Below, one piece after another: positions 51,125 through 59,812 of a stretch of 64,000 nucleotides of DNA. Source of the stretch: Nonomuraea sp. SYSU D8015 (GTDB lineage Bacteria; Actinomycetota; Actinomycetes; Streptosporangiales; Streptosporangiaceae); contig NZ_VJYI01000001.1 in assembly GCF_008065375.1 (NCBI RefSeq), positions 1,116,001 to 1,180,000 of the forward strand. The letters run 5' to 3'. The notes under the pieces are model-generated. The model did not search any database and was not told where the DNA came from. It saw only the letters and a list, made by a program, of their open reading frames with translations. Positions within the stretch are counted from its first letter, which is position 1; each line of letters begins with the position of its first letter. A program made the position numbers and the translations under genes.

Positions 51125-51793
51125 TCAGATCGGGTGCCTGGCCAGGTGGTCGGCCCGGCGGACGGGCTCGGGGAGGCGGTAGCGGGGGGCGAGGCGGAGG
51201 ACCTGGTCCGTGGCGGTGTCCAGGGCGATGCGGTGGCCCTGGGAGACGTACACGGGCTTGACCTCGGGCTGCGTGCGTAGCGCCCGGCCGACGACGGCGC
51301 CCTCGTGCACGATCGGCGTCCACGCCCCCCGTTCCGGTCCGGGCGGCTCGTGGGCGCCGACGAACGGCGTCTTGCCCACACCCAGCGCCGGCAGGTCCGT
51401 CAGCACGCCGAGATGGCACGCGAGCCCGAACCCGCGCGGGTGCGCGAGCCCGTAGCCGTCGCACACCAGCAGGTCGGGCGTCACGGCGAGGCGCTCCAGC
51501 GCCGCCACCAGTGCGGGCAGCTCGCGGAAGGCGAACAGCCCCGGCACGTACGGGAACGCCGCCTTCCCCGGCGCCGCAACCTGCTCCACCACGTCGAGCG
51601 TGTCCGCGTCCAGGACGACCACCGCGGCCGTCAGTTCGTCGTCGCCGTGGTAGTGCACGTCCAGGCCCGCCACCAGCGCGAACGTGGTGGGCCCGGTCAG
51701 CTCCACGCGTCCGCGGAGCCGGTCTTGGATGGCCTCCGCCTCGGCGACGCCGGAGGGCCACGGATGAAGCCGCTGAACCTGCACCCGGCCCAA
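51125..51793 (-). CDS. nfi: Endonuclease V
   Basis: 222 residues. VAGLDVHYHGDD carries the first catalytic aspartate, and LLVCDGYGLAHPRGFGLACHLGV the second acidic block; GVGKTPFVG follows. The enzyme cuts near deaminated bases (inosine) in DNA or RNA. The start is uncertain: TTG at 51793 has no ribosome site, and a GTG four codons on is possible. The usual first-strand D-x-S/A-Y/F motif reads DVHY. Confidence 0.88.
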   Translation of the reverse strand: MGRVQVQRLHPWPSGVAEAEAIQDRLRGRVELTGPTTFALVAGLDVHYHGDDELTAAVVVLDADTLDVVEQVAAPGKAAFPYVPGLFAFRELPALVAALERLAVTPDLLVCDGYGLAHPRGFGLACHLGVLTDLPALGVGKTPFVGAHEPPGPERGAWTPIVHEGAVVGRALRTQPEVKPVYVSQGHRIALDTATDQVLRLAPRYRLPEPVRRADHLARHPI

Positions 51794-52192
51794 GGTATGC
51801 CATCAACCGGCCCCGTTCTCCACGTGTGCCGCCTCGTCTCAGGTCGGCCGGCCCGTGACCGTCGGCACGGTGAGCGCCGCGCGCCGCCGCTCATCGTGCC
51901 GCGGCGACCGTCCGCCGCAAGCAGCGCCGGCCCGACCGCAGCCGGGCCACCAAAGGCGACCCCTGCCTCGTGTTCGGCGCCTTCGATGATCTCCCCGGAG
52001 AAGGCCTCCGCCGAAAGTGCGGAGAGGTGACGAAGCAGCGCGAAAGGAGCGGAGCAGGATCGATCGCCCGAAGACGCGAGGGTCGACGGGGAGGTCCGTG
52101 CGGAAGAGCACTCGTGGCGAGGTGACGCGAAGGGGCGGGTCAGGCGAAAGATGCCGGGGTCGGCGGGGAGGTGTTCGGTAGCGTCGGATGTC
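51794..52192. other. 399-bp stretch without a supported gene
   Basis: Open frames exist on both strands but show only GC-driven low-complexity protein and no ribosome sites. From about 52010 to 52160 the top strand is strongly purine-rich. No tRNA, clear hairpin or duplicated element was recognised. Promoters for endonuclease V (leftward) and the formamidase-like gene (rightward) must lie here. Confidence 0.6.
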
Positions 52193-53368
52193 ATGGACGA
52201 GGTGCTGGTCGTGGTAGGTCCCGAAGTCGTCGCCGACGCCGGGCTGATCGAGGAGATCGCCGGGCGGGAGTTCGCTGCGCTGGGGGTGAGCGGGACGGTC
52301 GTGCACGCGCGGGACGCCGCCCACGTCGCCTCCCTGCTCCGCGACGGGGCGGTGGTGATCCCCGGGCGTTCGGGCGCGGTGCGGGAATTGATCGGGCGGG
52401 CCGCCGGGGCCGTGGTGTGGGTGGACGTGGAGCGGGTCGACGGGGTCGAGGCGGGGGAAGGGGCGACGCATCTGCACGGGCGCGGGCTGAGCGGGATCAC
52501 GTGGGGGATCCGGCACGCGGTGCACCGGATGCGGCGGCCCGACCGGCGGCGCATCCCGTACGGACCGCATCCGGACCAGTGGGGCGAGCTGGTCACGCCG
52601 GCGGAGTCCGCGCCGGTCGTGGCGCTGATCCACGGCGGTTACTGGCGGTCGATCTGGGCGGCCGACCTCATGGAGGCGCTCCGCGAGGACCTCGTGGCGC
52701 GCGGGCTCGCGGTGTGGAACCTCGAATACCGGCGCCCCGACCTGCACGGATGGGAGGCGACCCGCGCTGATGTGGCCGCGGGGCTGGCCGCGCTCGGCGA
52801 CTTCGGCAACGTGGCGGTGGCCGGGCACTCCGCGGGCGCCCAGCTCGCGCTCCGGGCGGTGGCCGACGGGGCGCGGGCGGCGCTGGCGGTCTCGCTGGCC
52901 GGCGTGCTCGACCTCGTCGAGGCCGACCGGCGGTGGCTCAGCTCCGGCGCGGTCGCCGCCGCACTCGGCGAGCGGGTACCCCGCGGCGCGGCGCTCGGCG
53001 AGCGGGTGCCCGGGGGCGCCGGATTCCGTGAGCGGCTGTCCGGTGGCGCGGCGCTCGGCGAGCGGGTGGGCGGTGGCGCGCGAGCCACCGGCGGCCGCTC
53101 GCCGCAGGCGGATGACGCGGCCGTCCGCCTGTACGCCGCCGCGTCGCCTCTCCTGAGGCTCCCCCTTGGGGTTCGCCAGCTCGTCGTCCAGGGCACGGAC
53201 GACGACCTGGACCTGGTGGACTTCGGCCGCCGCTACGCGCGGGCAGCGCAGGAGGCCGGGGATGACGTGAAATATCTGGAAATGCCGGGCGACCACTTCG
53301 ACGTCATCACCCCGGGCACCCCCATCTGGCAGGCCACGGCCGAGGCCATCGCCGCCGCCCTGGCGTAG
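52193..53368 (+). CDS. Arylformamidase-like alpha/beta hydrolase with N-terminal AroQ-like domain
   Basis: 391 residues. Residues 1-115 (VLVVVGPEVVAD, AVVIPGRSGAV, VVWVDVE, HGRGLSGITWGIRHAV) look like a degenerate type II dehydroquinase fold. The hydrolase part has HGGYW (147-151, the oxyanion motif of kynurenine formamidases), GHSAG with Ser213, an Asp near 336-340 and His368. Four 10-residue repeats (257-296) loop out of the hydrolase. The next gene is a kynurenine 3-monooxygenase, so N-formylkynurenine hydrolysis is the likely reaction. The start at 52193 is chosen by the domain start. Confidence 0.75.
   Translation: MDEVLVVVGPEVVADAGLIEEIAGREFAALGVSGTVVHARDAAHVASLLRDGAVVIPGRSGAVRELIGRAAGAVVWVDVERVDGVEAGEGATHLHGRGLSGITWGIRHAVHRMRRPDRRRIPYGPHPDQWGELVTPAESAPVVALIHGGYWRSIWAADLMEALREDLVARGLAVWNLEYRRPDLHGWEATRADVAAGLAALGDFGNVAVAGHSAGAQLALRAVADGARAALAVSLAGVLDLVEADRRWLSSGAVAAALGERVPRGAALGERVPGGAGFRERLSGGAALGERVGGGARATGGRSPQADDAAVRLYAAASPLLRLPLGVRQLVVQGTDDDLDLVDFGRRYARAAQEAGDDVKYLEMPGDHFDVITPGTPIWQATAEAIAAALA
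52961..53080 (+). repeat. Four in-frame 30-bp tandem repeats inside the hydrolase gene
   Basis: Units at 52961, 52991, 53021 and 53051 encode ALGERVPRGA, ALGERVPGGA, GFRERLSGGA and ALGERVGGGA. The period is exactly 30 bp and the reading frame is preserved. Unit 3 is the most diverged. The tract ends in a Gly/Arg-rich linker. Confidence 0.9.
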
Positions 53369-53412
53369 CGGGGCACCTGGACACGGCCGCCGCGCCGCCG
53401 TAACAAGGGAGA

Positions 53413-54741
53413 ATGGAGGTCTCGATCGTCGGCGGCGGACTCGTCGGCTGCCTGCTCGCCTGCTTCCTGGCCCGCCGCGACCACCACGTCACGCTCTACG
53501 AGCGCCGCCACGACCCCCGCGTCCGGGGCCCCGACCGCGGCCGCTCCATCAACCTGGCCATCTCCGAACGCGGCATCGACGCCCTGCGCCACCTCGGGCT
53601 CGACGGCAAGGTGCTGGCCGCGGCGCTCCCCATGGCGGGCAGGATGATGCACGCCCCCGACGGCGCCCTCACCTTCCAGCCCTACAGCGCCGACCGGACC
53701 CACGCGATCAACTCCATCGGCCGCGCCGACCTCAACAGGCACCTCCTCGACGCGGCCTCCGCGCTGCCGAACGTGGAGGTGCGCTTCGGCCACCGGCTCA
53801 CGGAGCTGGACGAGCGCCGCGGGAGGCTCGAGTTCGGGACGCGCACGGTGGACGGGGTGCGCGTGGTGATCGGCGCGGACGGGGCGTACAGCGCGGTCCG
53901 GGCGCGGCTGCAGCAGCTGCCGGGCGTGAGCTTCAGCCAGGACTACCTGGACTACGGCTACAAGGAGCTGACGATCCCGGCGCGCGACGGAGAGTTCGCG
54001 ATGGATCCCGGCGCGCTGCACATCTGGCCGCGCGGCCGGTCGATGATGATCGCGCTGCCGAACCCGGACCGCTCGTTCACCTGCACGCTGTTCTGGCCGC
54101 ACGAGAGCATCGCCGCGCTGGACAGCCCGTGGAAGATCAGGGCGTACTTCGCCGATCACTACCCGGACGCGGTCAAGCTGATGCCCGGTCTGGTGGAGGC
54201 GTACCAGGGCAACCCGGTCGGGCACCTGGTCACGATGCACTGCTCGCCCTGGCACGTCACCACGGACGCCATGACGGTCGGGCTGGTCGGCGACGCCGCG
54301 CACGCCATCGTGCCCTTCTACGGGCAGGGCGCGAACTGCGGGTTCGAGGACTGCGTGGAGCTGGACCGCTGCCTGGACGAGGCGGGGGACGACTTCCCGC
54401 GGGCGCTGGAGCTGTTCGAGCGGCGCAAGGCGGACACCGACGTGATCGCCAGGCTGGCCCTGGACAACTTCGTGGAGATGCGCGACAAGGTCGGCTCCAG
54501 GATGTTCCTGGCGGGCAAGCGGGTCGAGCACGCCCTGGAGCGCGTGCTGCCCGGCTACGTCTCCCGGTACGAGCTCGTGTCGTTCACGACGATCCCGTAC
54601 GCGGAGGTCGAGCGCCGCGTCACCCGCCAGCGCCGCTGGGCCGCGGCCGGGGCGGGGGCGGCCGTCCTGGCCGTCGCCTGGGCGGCACGCGGGCGGCGGG
54701 GCCCCGCGGGCGGGCGGCCGGCGGAATCCGGCCGTTCCTGA
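53413..54741 (+). CDS. kmo: Kynurenine 3-monooxygenase-like FAD hydroxylase
   Basis: 442 residues. The FAD-binding glycine motif IVGGGLVGCLLA, SINLAISERG, GADGAYSAVR and the signature LVGDAAHAIVPFYGQGANCGFEDC match kynurenine 3-monooxygenases, which hydroxylate L-kynurenine with NADPH and oxygen. Near the C-terminus RRWAAAGAGAAVLAVAWAAR could anchor it in the membrane, as in eukaryotic enzymes. It follows the formamidase-like gene by 44 bases. Kynureninase and the tryptophan dioxygenase are not in the window. Confidence 0.9.
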   Translation: MEVSIVGGGLVGCLLACFLARRDHHVTLYERRHDPRVRGPDRGRSINLAISERGIDALRHLGLDGKVLAAALPMAGRMMHAPDGALTFQPYSADRTHAINSIGRADLNRHLLDAASALPNVEVRFGHRLTELDERRGRLEFGTRTVDGVRVVIGADGAYSAVRARLQQLPGVSFSQDYLDYGYKELTIPARDGEFAMDPGALHIWPRGRSMMIALPNPDRSFTCTLFWPHESIAALDSPWKIRAYFADHYPDAVKLMPGLVEAYQGNPVGHLVTMHCSPWHVTTDAMTVGLVGDAAHAIVPFYGQGANCGFEDCVELDRCLDEAGDDFPRALELFERRKADTDVIARLALDNFVEMRDKVGSRMFLAGKRVEHALERVLPGYVSRYELVSFTTIPYAEVERRVTRQRRWAAAGAGAAVLAVAWAARGRRGPAGGRPAESGRS

Positions 54742-54786
54742 CACCCGACCTCGGGGACAAAACGGACAACCCCATAGCATGTCGGG

Positions 54787-55527
54787 GTGATCGTCGGAGA
54801 AGCGCTGGGCCTGCTCGGAGTCGGCGCCGTGGCCGGTGTGGTGAGCACGGTCGTGAGCCTCGCCTCGATCGTCTCCTATCCGGCCCTGCTCGCCTTCGGC
54901 CTGCCCCCGCTGACCGCGAACGTCACCAACACCGTCGCCCTCGTCTTCACCGGCATCGGCGCGGCCGCCGGATCGCGGCCCGAGCTGACCGGCGAGGGCG
55001 GCCGGGTGCTCACCCTCGGCCCGGTGGCCGCGCTCGGCGGCGCGACGGGCGCGTTCCTGCTGCTGGTGACCCCGGCCAGGACGTTCGAGCTGATCGCGCC
55101 CTGGCTGATCGCGATGGCGTCGCTGCTGCTGGTCCGGCCGCCGTCCGGGCGGGTGCGCGGCGAGCACGGTGTGCTGGGCCGGGTGGCGTTGTTCGCCGTG
55201 ACGATCTACGTGGGGTATTTCGGCGCGGCCGGCGGCATCCTCGTCTTCGCCGTGCTGGCGGCCCTGCTCGACCACTCCGCGGCCAAGCTGAACGCGATGA
55301 AGAACGTCATGACCGGGCTGGCGAACGCCGTGGCGGCACTCGGGTTCGCGATCTTCGGGCCGGTCGACTGGGGCGCCGCGCTGCCGCTCGCGGCCGGGTT
55401 CCTGCTCGGCGGGTGGGTCGGTCCGAAGATCGCGCGCCGCATGCCGGGCCACAGCCTGCGGTATCTGGCGGCGGCGTGCGGGCTGGCGGTGGCGGTCAAG
55501 CTGGGCTGGGACTCGTACGCCCACTGA
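54787..55527 (+). CDS. TauE/SafE-family sulfite exporter-like permease
   Basis: 246 residues, about eight membrane helices. AGVVSTVVSLASIVSYPALLAFGLPP and the matching second half YVGYFGAAGGILVFAVLAAL, LNAMKNVMTGLANAVAAL are the TauE/SafE repeats. Family members carry sulfite, sulfonates or organic acids. The GTG at 54787 may be leaderless: TAGCAT lies six bases ahead. Its 3' end overlaps the convergent amidotransferase gene by 32 bases. Confidence 0.85.
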   Translation: MIVGEALGLLGVGAVAGVVSTVVSLASIVSYPALLAFGLPPLTANVTNTVALVFTGIGAAAGSRPELTGEGGRVLTLGPVAALGGATGAFLLLVTPARTFELIAPWLIAMASLLLVRPPSGRVRGEHGVLGRVALFAVTIYVGYFGAAGGILVFAVLAALLDHSAAKLNAMKNVMTGLANAVAALGFAIFGPVDWGAALPLAAGFLLGGWVGPKIARRMPGHSLRYLAAACGLAVAVKLGWDSYAH

Positions 55528-56269
55528 CCGCGTCGCTCCCGCCCGAGGCGCGCCCGGCGACGGCCGCGTGGCTCCTGAGCGAGGCGTGCTCGGCGACGAC
55601 CGCGGCGAAGCGCATCGTGACCTCGCGCCAGATCGGCGTGGACACCGGCTCGTCGGCCACCGCCCTGGCATGGACCGCCTCGGGGTCGAACCCGTCGGCG
55701 CGCCACTCGCGGACGCGCGCGGGCAGCACCTCGGGATGGAACTGCACGCCCCATGCCCGCTCGCCCACCCGGAACGCCTGGTACGGGCACGCCGCGGTCT
55801 CCGCCAGCCAGACGGCGCCCGCGGGCAGCCCGGTGATCGCGTCCTTGTGGTGCTCCACGGCGGGCACCACCGGCGGCAGGCCGTGGAAGAGCGGGTCGCC
55901 GGCGGCCTCCGGCCTGATCGTGAGCGGGACGCTGCCGTTCTCCGGCGCGCCCGCGTCGCCCGTGACCTCACCGCCCGCGACCTCGGCGATCATCTGTCCG
56001 CCGAGGCAGATGCCGAACAGCGGCACGCCCTCCGCCAGCGCCTGGCCCACCAGCCGCCGGGCGTCCGCCAGCCACGGCGCCCGCGCATCGTCGCTCGGCA
56101 GGTAGCCGCCGCCCAGCATGATCATCGCGTCGTGGCCGAGCCGGTCGGGCAGGGGAGCGCCCTCGTGGGCGAGCACGACGTCCAGCTCGTGCCCGGCCTC
56201 GGCCAGCCAGCCGCCCACGCGGCTCGGGCCGCCGCTCCGGCTGTTCTGCACGATCAGCACGTCACCCAT
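55496..56269 (-). CDS. Class I glutamine amidotransferase domain protein
   Basis: 257 residues. The nucleophile elbow FGICLGG has Cys88, and FHPE near 183 supplies the His-Glu dyad; MLGGGYLPSDD precedes. It is a free-standing GMP-synthase-like amidotransferase as found in many actinobacteria, possibly acting on gamma-glutamyl amines. The ATG at 56269 is six bases from GGAGG and better spaced than a GTG at 56272. It overlaps the DUF5655 gene by eight bases and is the last gene of a leftward operon. Confidence 0.87.
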   Translation of the reverse strand: MGDVLIVQNSRSGGPSRVGGWLAEAGHELDVVLAHEGAPLPDRLGHDAMIMLGGGYLPSDDARAPWLADARRLVGQALAEGVPLFGICLGGQMIAEVAGGEVTGDAGAPENGSVPLTIRPEAAGDPLFHGLPPVVPAVEHHKDAITGLPAGAVWLAETAACPYQAFRVGERAWGVQFHPEVLPARVREWRADGFDPEAVHARAVADEPVSTPIWREVTMRFAAVVAEHASLRSHAAVAGRASGGSDAVSGRTSPSPA

Positions 56270-56660
56270 CACAGGCCTCCGCCATCCACTCGATGATCTG
56301 CTCGTCCACGTCTTCGACGCGGGTGAGCTTGAAGAAATGCCACACGCGCCCGCCCGGCGCGGGCAGCGCCCTGGAGATCAGCGGGTGCCCGACACGCCGG
56401 GGCGGCGCCAGGGCCAGGGAAAGACTGCGGGCCTTCGGGCGGATCTCGGCGAACTTCCGCTCGCTCTTGAGGAACACCCCGACCCGCACCGCGTCCTCGT
56501 GGATCGGCCCGAGGTGCGCGGTCAGCCGGTCGTAGATCTCCCGGTAGACCGGCGGGTGGGCGGCGAACGTCTCGTCCACCGTGCAGCCCGGCACGCACAC
56601 GTGCCACTGCCGCTCACGGGCGAACTCCCGGTCGCACTCCGGGCAGACCCACCGCGTCAC
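56262..56660 (-). CDS. DUF5655-domain protein with N-terminal zinc-ribbon-like motif
   Basis: 132 residues. CPECDREF and WHVC near the N-terminus form a CxxC...H-x-C-like metal site. The remainder (YREIYDRLTAHLGPIHEDAVRVGVFLKS, WHFFKLTRVEDVDEQIIEWM) fits DUF5655, thought to bind a small molecule or act in a mobile or stress context. The GTG is ten bases past the folD stop. Function unknown. Confidence 0.78.
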   Translation of the reverse strand: MTRWVCPECDREFARERQWHVCVPGCTVDETFAAHPPVYREIYDRLTAHLGPIHEDAVRVGVFLKSERKFAEIRPKARSLSLALAPPRRVGHPLISRALPAPGGRVWHFFKLTRVEDVDEQIIEWMAEACDG

Positions 56661-56670
56661 GACGGTCGCG

Positions 56671-57498
56671 TCACGGCAGGTTGGCCGCTCTGGCGGTGTG
56701 GCGCAGCAGCAGCGCGGTCGTGACCGGGCCGACGCCCCCGGGCACTGGGGTCAGCGCCCCGGCCACGCCCGCGACCGCGTCGAAGTCGACGTCGCCGGTC
56801 AGCCCGCCGTCGTCGGTCGGGTTGGTGCCCACGTCGATCACGACCGCGCCCGGCGCGACATGATCGGCCCCGATCAGTCCCGCCCGGCCGGCGGCCGCGA
56901 CCAGCACCTCGGCGGTGGAGGTGACCGAGGCCAGGTCGCGGGTGCGCGAGTGGCAGACGGTGACCGTGGCGTGCCGGTCGAGCAGCAGGTGGGCGAGGGG
57001 CTTGCCGACCACGGTCGAGCGGCCGACCACCACGGCCCGCCGGCCTTGGAGCTCCACCTCGTAGTGGTCGAGCAGGGCCATGACGGCCGCGGCCGTGGCA
57101 GGCGGGAACGCCGGCAACCCGGCGGCCAGCCGGCCGAGCGAGAGCGGGTTGGCGCCGTCGACGTCTTTGCGCGGATCGATGGCCGCGGCCAGCTCCTGCG
57201 CCGAGGCGCCCTCGGGGAGCGGGGTCTGGAGCATGACGCCGTGCACGCCGGGGTCGCCGCCGAGCCGGACGAGGGTCTCGGCGATCTCCTCGGGGCGGGC
57301 CCGCGGCCCCAGGTCGACCACGTCGCAGGCGATGCCGACACCGGCCGCCGCCTTGGCGATCGACCGGACGTACCACAGGCTCGCCTCGTCGTCGGTGGCC
57401 ACCACCACGGCCAGGCGTGGCTGCGGGCCCGAGGCGGCCTCGGCCTGGGTCTGGGCGCGGATGGCGGCGGCCAGGTCTTTCCCGGTCAGGGTCTTCAC
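56671..57498 (-). CDS. folD: Methylene-THF dehydrogenase/cyclohydrolase FolD
   Basis: 275 residues. The YVRSIAKAA helix with catalytic Lys, MLQTPLPEG, DPRKDVDGANP, the NADP-binding VVVGRSTVVGKP and the C-terminal PVPGGVGPVTTALLL are all FolD signatures. It converts 5,10-methylene-THF to 10-formyl-THF for purine and formyl-Met synthesis. The GTG, with GAGGAGATC upstream, overlaps the stop of the cyclodeaminase-family gene (GTGA). Confidence 0.95.
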   Translation of the reverse strand: MKTLTGKDLAAAIRAQTQAEAASGPQPRLAVVVATDDEASLWYVRSIAKAAAGVGIACDVVDLGPRARPEEIAETLVRLGGDPGVHGVMLQTPLPEGASAQELAAAIDPRKDVDGANPLSLGRLAAGLPAFPPATAAAVMALLDHYEVELQGRRAVVVGRSTVVGKPLAHLLLDRHATVTVCHSRTRDLASVTSTAEVLVAAAGRAGLIGADHVAPGAVVIDVGTNPTDDGGLTGDVDFDAVAGVAGALTPVPGGVGPVTTALLLRHTARAANLP

Positions 57499-58100
57499 CG
57501 GTTGATCTCCTCGCGTACCTCGGCGGTCACCCAGTCTGCCCTGGCGACGGCCGCGTCCACGCCGGAGGTGCGGATGTTCAGCTCCTCGCGTACCCGCTCG
57601 TCCTTGATGCCGCCCAGGTTGACCTCGACGTTCACCCTGGCGGTGGTCAGGGCGGCGCGGGCGGCCTCGGCCGCGGCGGCCACGTCGGTGACGACGTTGC
57701 GGTTGGCGATCGGCAGCAGCAGCTCGCACAGCTCGATCACGCGGGCGGCGGCCTCGATGACGCGGGCGGGCGGCTCGGCCGCGCCGGCCAGCGCCCTGGC
57801 GATCGCGGCGCCGCGCTCCTCGCCCTTGGGCAGTCGGTAGGCGTCGGTGACCGCTGTGAACGCCGCCGCGTCCTCCTCGGCCAGCCGCAGCGACCGGGCC
57901 CTCAGCGTGTCGGTCTCGGCGATCACGGCGACCACGGTCTCGGCGTGGTCGGCGTACTTCTCGCCGGTCGTGTAGCGGGCGACCATGCCGAGCAGCGCGG
58001 CGGCCTGCGCCGCGTGCAGGGCCGCCGTCGCGCCGCCGCCGGGCGCGGGCACCCGGTCGGCCAGCTCGGTCAGGAAGTCGACGATCTTCAAGTCGCGCAT
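57495..58100 (-). CDS. fchA: Cyclodeaminase/cyclohydrolase (FTCD_C) family protein
   Basis: 201 residues. VDFLTELADRVPAPGGGATAALHAAQAAALLGMV is the family opening, followed by a helical bundle with IANRNVVTDVAAAAEAARAAL and NVEVNLGGIKDE. FchA-type members hydrolyse methenyl-THF. Direct coupling to folD makes a one-carbon role very likely, although FolD itself has cyclohydrolase activity. A formimino-THF cyclodeaminase role cannot be ruled out. Confidence 0.87.
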   Translation of the reverse strand: MRDLKIVDFLTELADRVPAPGGGATAALHAAQAAALLGMVARYTTGEKYADHAETVVAVIAETDTLRARSLRLAEEDAAAFTAVTDAYRLPKGEERGAAIARALAGAAEPPARVIEAAARVIELCELLLPIANRNVVTDVAAAAEAARAALTTARVNVEVNLGGIKDERVREELNIRTSGVDAAVARADWVTAEVREEINR

Positions 58101-58128
58101 GGCGGCATTCTGCCAGGCCACGCGGTGC

Positions 58129-58644
58129 TCAATCGCGGAACATCGGCCGTGTGGCGTCCTCGGGACCGGCGTCCGACTGGTAGTACGGCGACGGCGCGGG
58201 GGCGTACGCGGGGGAGTGGACCGCCGGCTCGGCGCTGGACCGCCAGCGCGACGGGAACGTCGAGACGACCAGCAGCGCCACGCCGAGGGCCAGCTGGAGT
58301 CCCGACAATCCCAGGGTGAGGTAGCCGTTCTGGAGGGAGGCGGGCAGGATGCCGTCCGGCATCAGCCGCACACCGCCGATCGTCTCCGCCAGCGGGATGG
58401 CGCCGACGCCGGTGAACGACAGACCGCCGAGGAGAGAGGCCGCGGGGGACAGGCGCGAGCCGGCCAGGAAGGCGAAGACGACTGCGGCGGCGACGAGTGC
58501 GCCCCATGCGGGCCAGGAGATCTGGAACGCCGCCTGGGCTTTGTCGGTGAGGTCGCCGACGCCGAACCACAGGCCGGCGGCGACCATGGGCGGGAGGAGC
58601 AGCCCTGCGACCACTCCCAAAGCATGACGGGCACCATTTGACAT
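58129..58644 (-). CDS. Four-helix membrane protein of unknown function
   Basis: 171 residues with helices near 7-28, 44-60, 68-85 and 107-128, and a Pro/Ser/Tyr-rich cytoplasmic or external tail (SPAYAPAPSPYYQSDAGPE). It starts the leftward run that continues with fchA and folD 28 bases downstream, so it may be the first gene of that operon. No family recognised. Confidence 0.7.
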   Translation of the reverse strand: MSNGARHALGVVAGLLLPPMVAAGLWFGVGDLTDKAQAAFQISWPAWGALVAAAVVFAFLAGSRLSPAASLLGGLSFTGVGAIPLAETIGGVRLMPDGILPASLQNGYLTLGLSGLQLALGVALLVVSTFPSRWRSSAEPAVHSPAYAPAPSPYYQSDAGPEDATRPMFRD

Positions 58645-58663
58645 GACCGAACCCCGTTTGTGT

Positions 58664-58678
58664 GGTTGGTGCCCAACC
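58664..58678. promoter_or_regulatory. Palindrome upstream of the membrane-protein/fchA/folD operon
   Basis: GGTTGGTGCCCAACC is an inverted repeat with 6-bp arms (GGTTGG/CCAACC) and a three-base centre, 20 bases upstream of the leftward ATG. It could be an operator. Confidence 0.4.
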
Positions 58679-58837
58679 TACCTTGCGGGATCCCTCGGCG
58701 TGGCGTGGTCGTGGAGCCGGGAGCAATCTCCTGACGCCGATGTGGCCCGGCATCGTCGCAGATCGTTTCTGCAAACTCCCTGTGAAGCGTGCAGTAGCAC
58801 TTTGCCGGGGGCGGCGCGCACCGGCATCGTGGGCCGC

Positions 58838-59761
58838 ATGAGACCCGCGATCCTGAAGACCGCACTCAGTGCCTTAATCGTGTCCGCGCTCGGCCTGGTG
58901 TCCGTCACCGTGCCCGCGCAGGCCACGTCGAAGCCCGATGTCTTCGCGCTGCCCAACGGCTTCCAGCCGGAGGGCATCGCGATCGGGCCCGGGCCGTACG
59001 CCTACTTCGGCTCCCGCGCGACCGGCGACATCTACCGGGCCGACCTGCGTACCGGGAAGGGATCGGTCATCAGCAAGGGCCCGGGGTCACCGTCGCTCGG
59101 GCTCAAGACCGACGGGCGCGGCCGGCTGTTCGTGGCCGGTGGCACGGGCGGCGACGCCCGGGTGATCGACCTGCGTACCGGCGAGGTCGTCAAGTCGTAC
59201 AAGCTGACCACCGACCCGGCGTTCGTCAACGACGTCATCCTCACCGGGCGGGCCGCCTACTTCACCGACTCCCGCAACCCCGTCCTGTACAAGCTCGACC
59301 TCGGCCGCGGCGGATCCCTGCCCGACGAGGCCGTCAAGATCCCGCTCAGCGGCGCCATCCAGTACACGACCGGCAACAACGCCAACGGCATCGCACCCAG
59401 CCCCGACCGCAAGTCGCTGCTGATCGTCCAGTCGAACACCGGCAAACTGTTCGAGGTCGACCCGTCCAGCGGCGTCACCACCGAGGTCGACCTGGGCGGC
59501 GAGCTGCTCACCAACGGCGACGGCCTGCTGCTGTCCGGGCGCACCCTGTACGCCGTGCTCAACCGGGCCAACACGGTCGCCGTCATCTCCCTGGCCGGCG
59601 ACGGCGCCTCCGGGAAGATCGCCAAGCGCCTGACCGATCCGCGCTTCGACGTCCCGACGACGGTCGCCGCCTACGGCAGCCGCCTCTACCTGCCCAACGC
59701 CCGCTTCACGACCACGCCGACGCCGGACACCCCGTACAACGTGGTCGCCGTCAAGCGCTGA
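58838..59761 (+). CDS. Secreted SMP-30/NHL-like beta-propeller protein
   Basis: 307 residues with a Sec signal ending near AQA at 28. Repeated blades (GFQPEGIAIGPGPYAYFGSRATGD, GGTGGDARVIDLRTGEVV, NANGIAPSPDRKSLLIVQSN, LLTNGDGLLLSGRTLYAVLN) give a six-bladed propeller of the SMP-30/strictosidine-synthase-like type. Family members are lactonases or binding proteins; the metal-ligand Glu and Asn are plausible here (PEGIAI, NGIAP, NGDGL). Substrate unknown. Confidence 0.8.
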   Translation: MRPAILKTALSALIVSALGLVSVTVPAQATSKPDVFALPNGFQPEGIAIGPGPYAYFGSRATGDIYRADLRTGKGSVISKGPGSPSLGLKTDGRGRLFVAGGTGGDARVIDLRTGEVVKSYKLTTDPAFVNDVILTGRAAYFTDSRNPVLYKLDLGRGGSLPDEAVKIPLSGAIQYTTGNNANGIAPSPDRKSLLIVQSNTGKLFEVDPSSGVTTEVDLGGELLTNGDGLLLSGRTLYAVLNRANTVAVISLAGDGASGKIAKRLTDPRFDVPTTVAAYGSRLYLPNARFTTTPTPDTPYNVVAVKR

Positions 59762-59812
59762 CCCGGGCCTGCTCCAGGTTCATCGGAGCGGGATCCGGCG
59801 TCGGGCGGAGCC

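Noticed and set aside
51305..52030. Rightward frame spanning the endonuclease V gene and the gap after it
   Set aside because: It is mostly antisense to endonuclease V, has no ribosome site and ends in low-complexity sequence.
52961..53080. Reading the four 30-bp units as a CRISPR-like array
   Set aside because: The units are contiguous without spacers and remain in the coding frame of the hydrolase.
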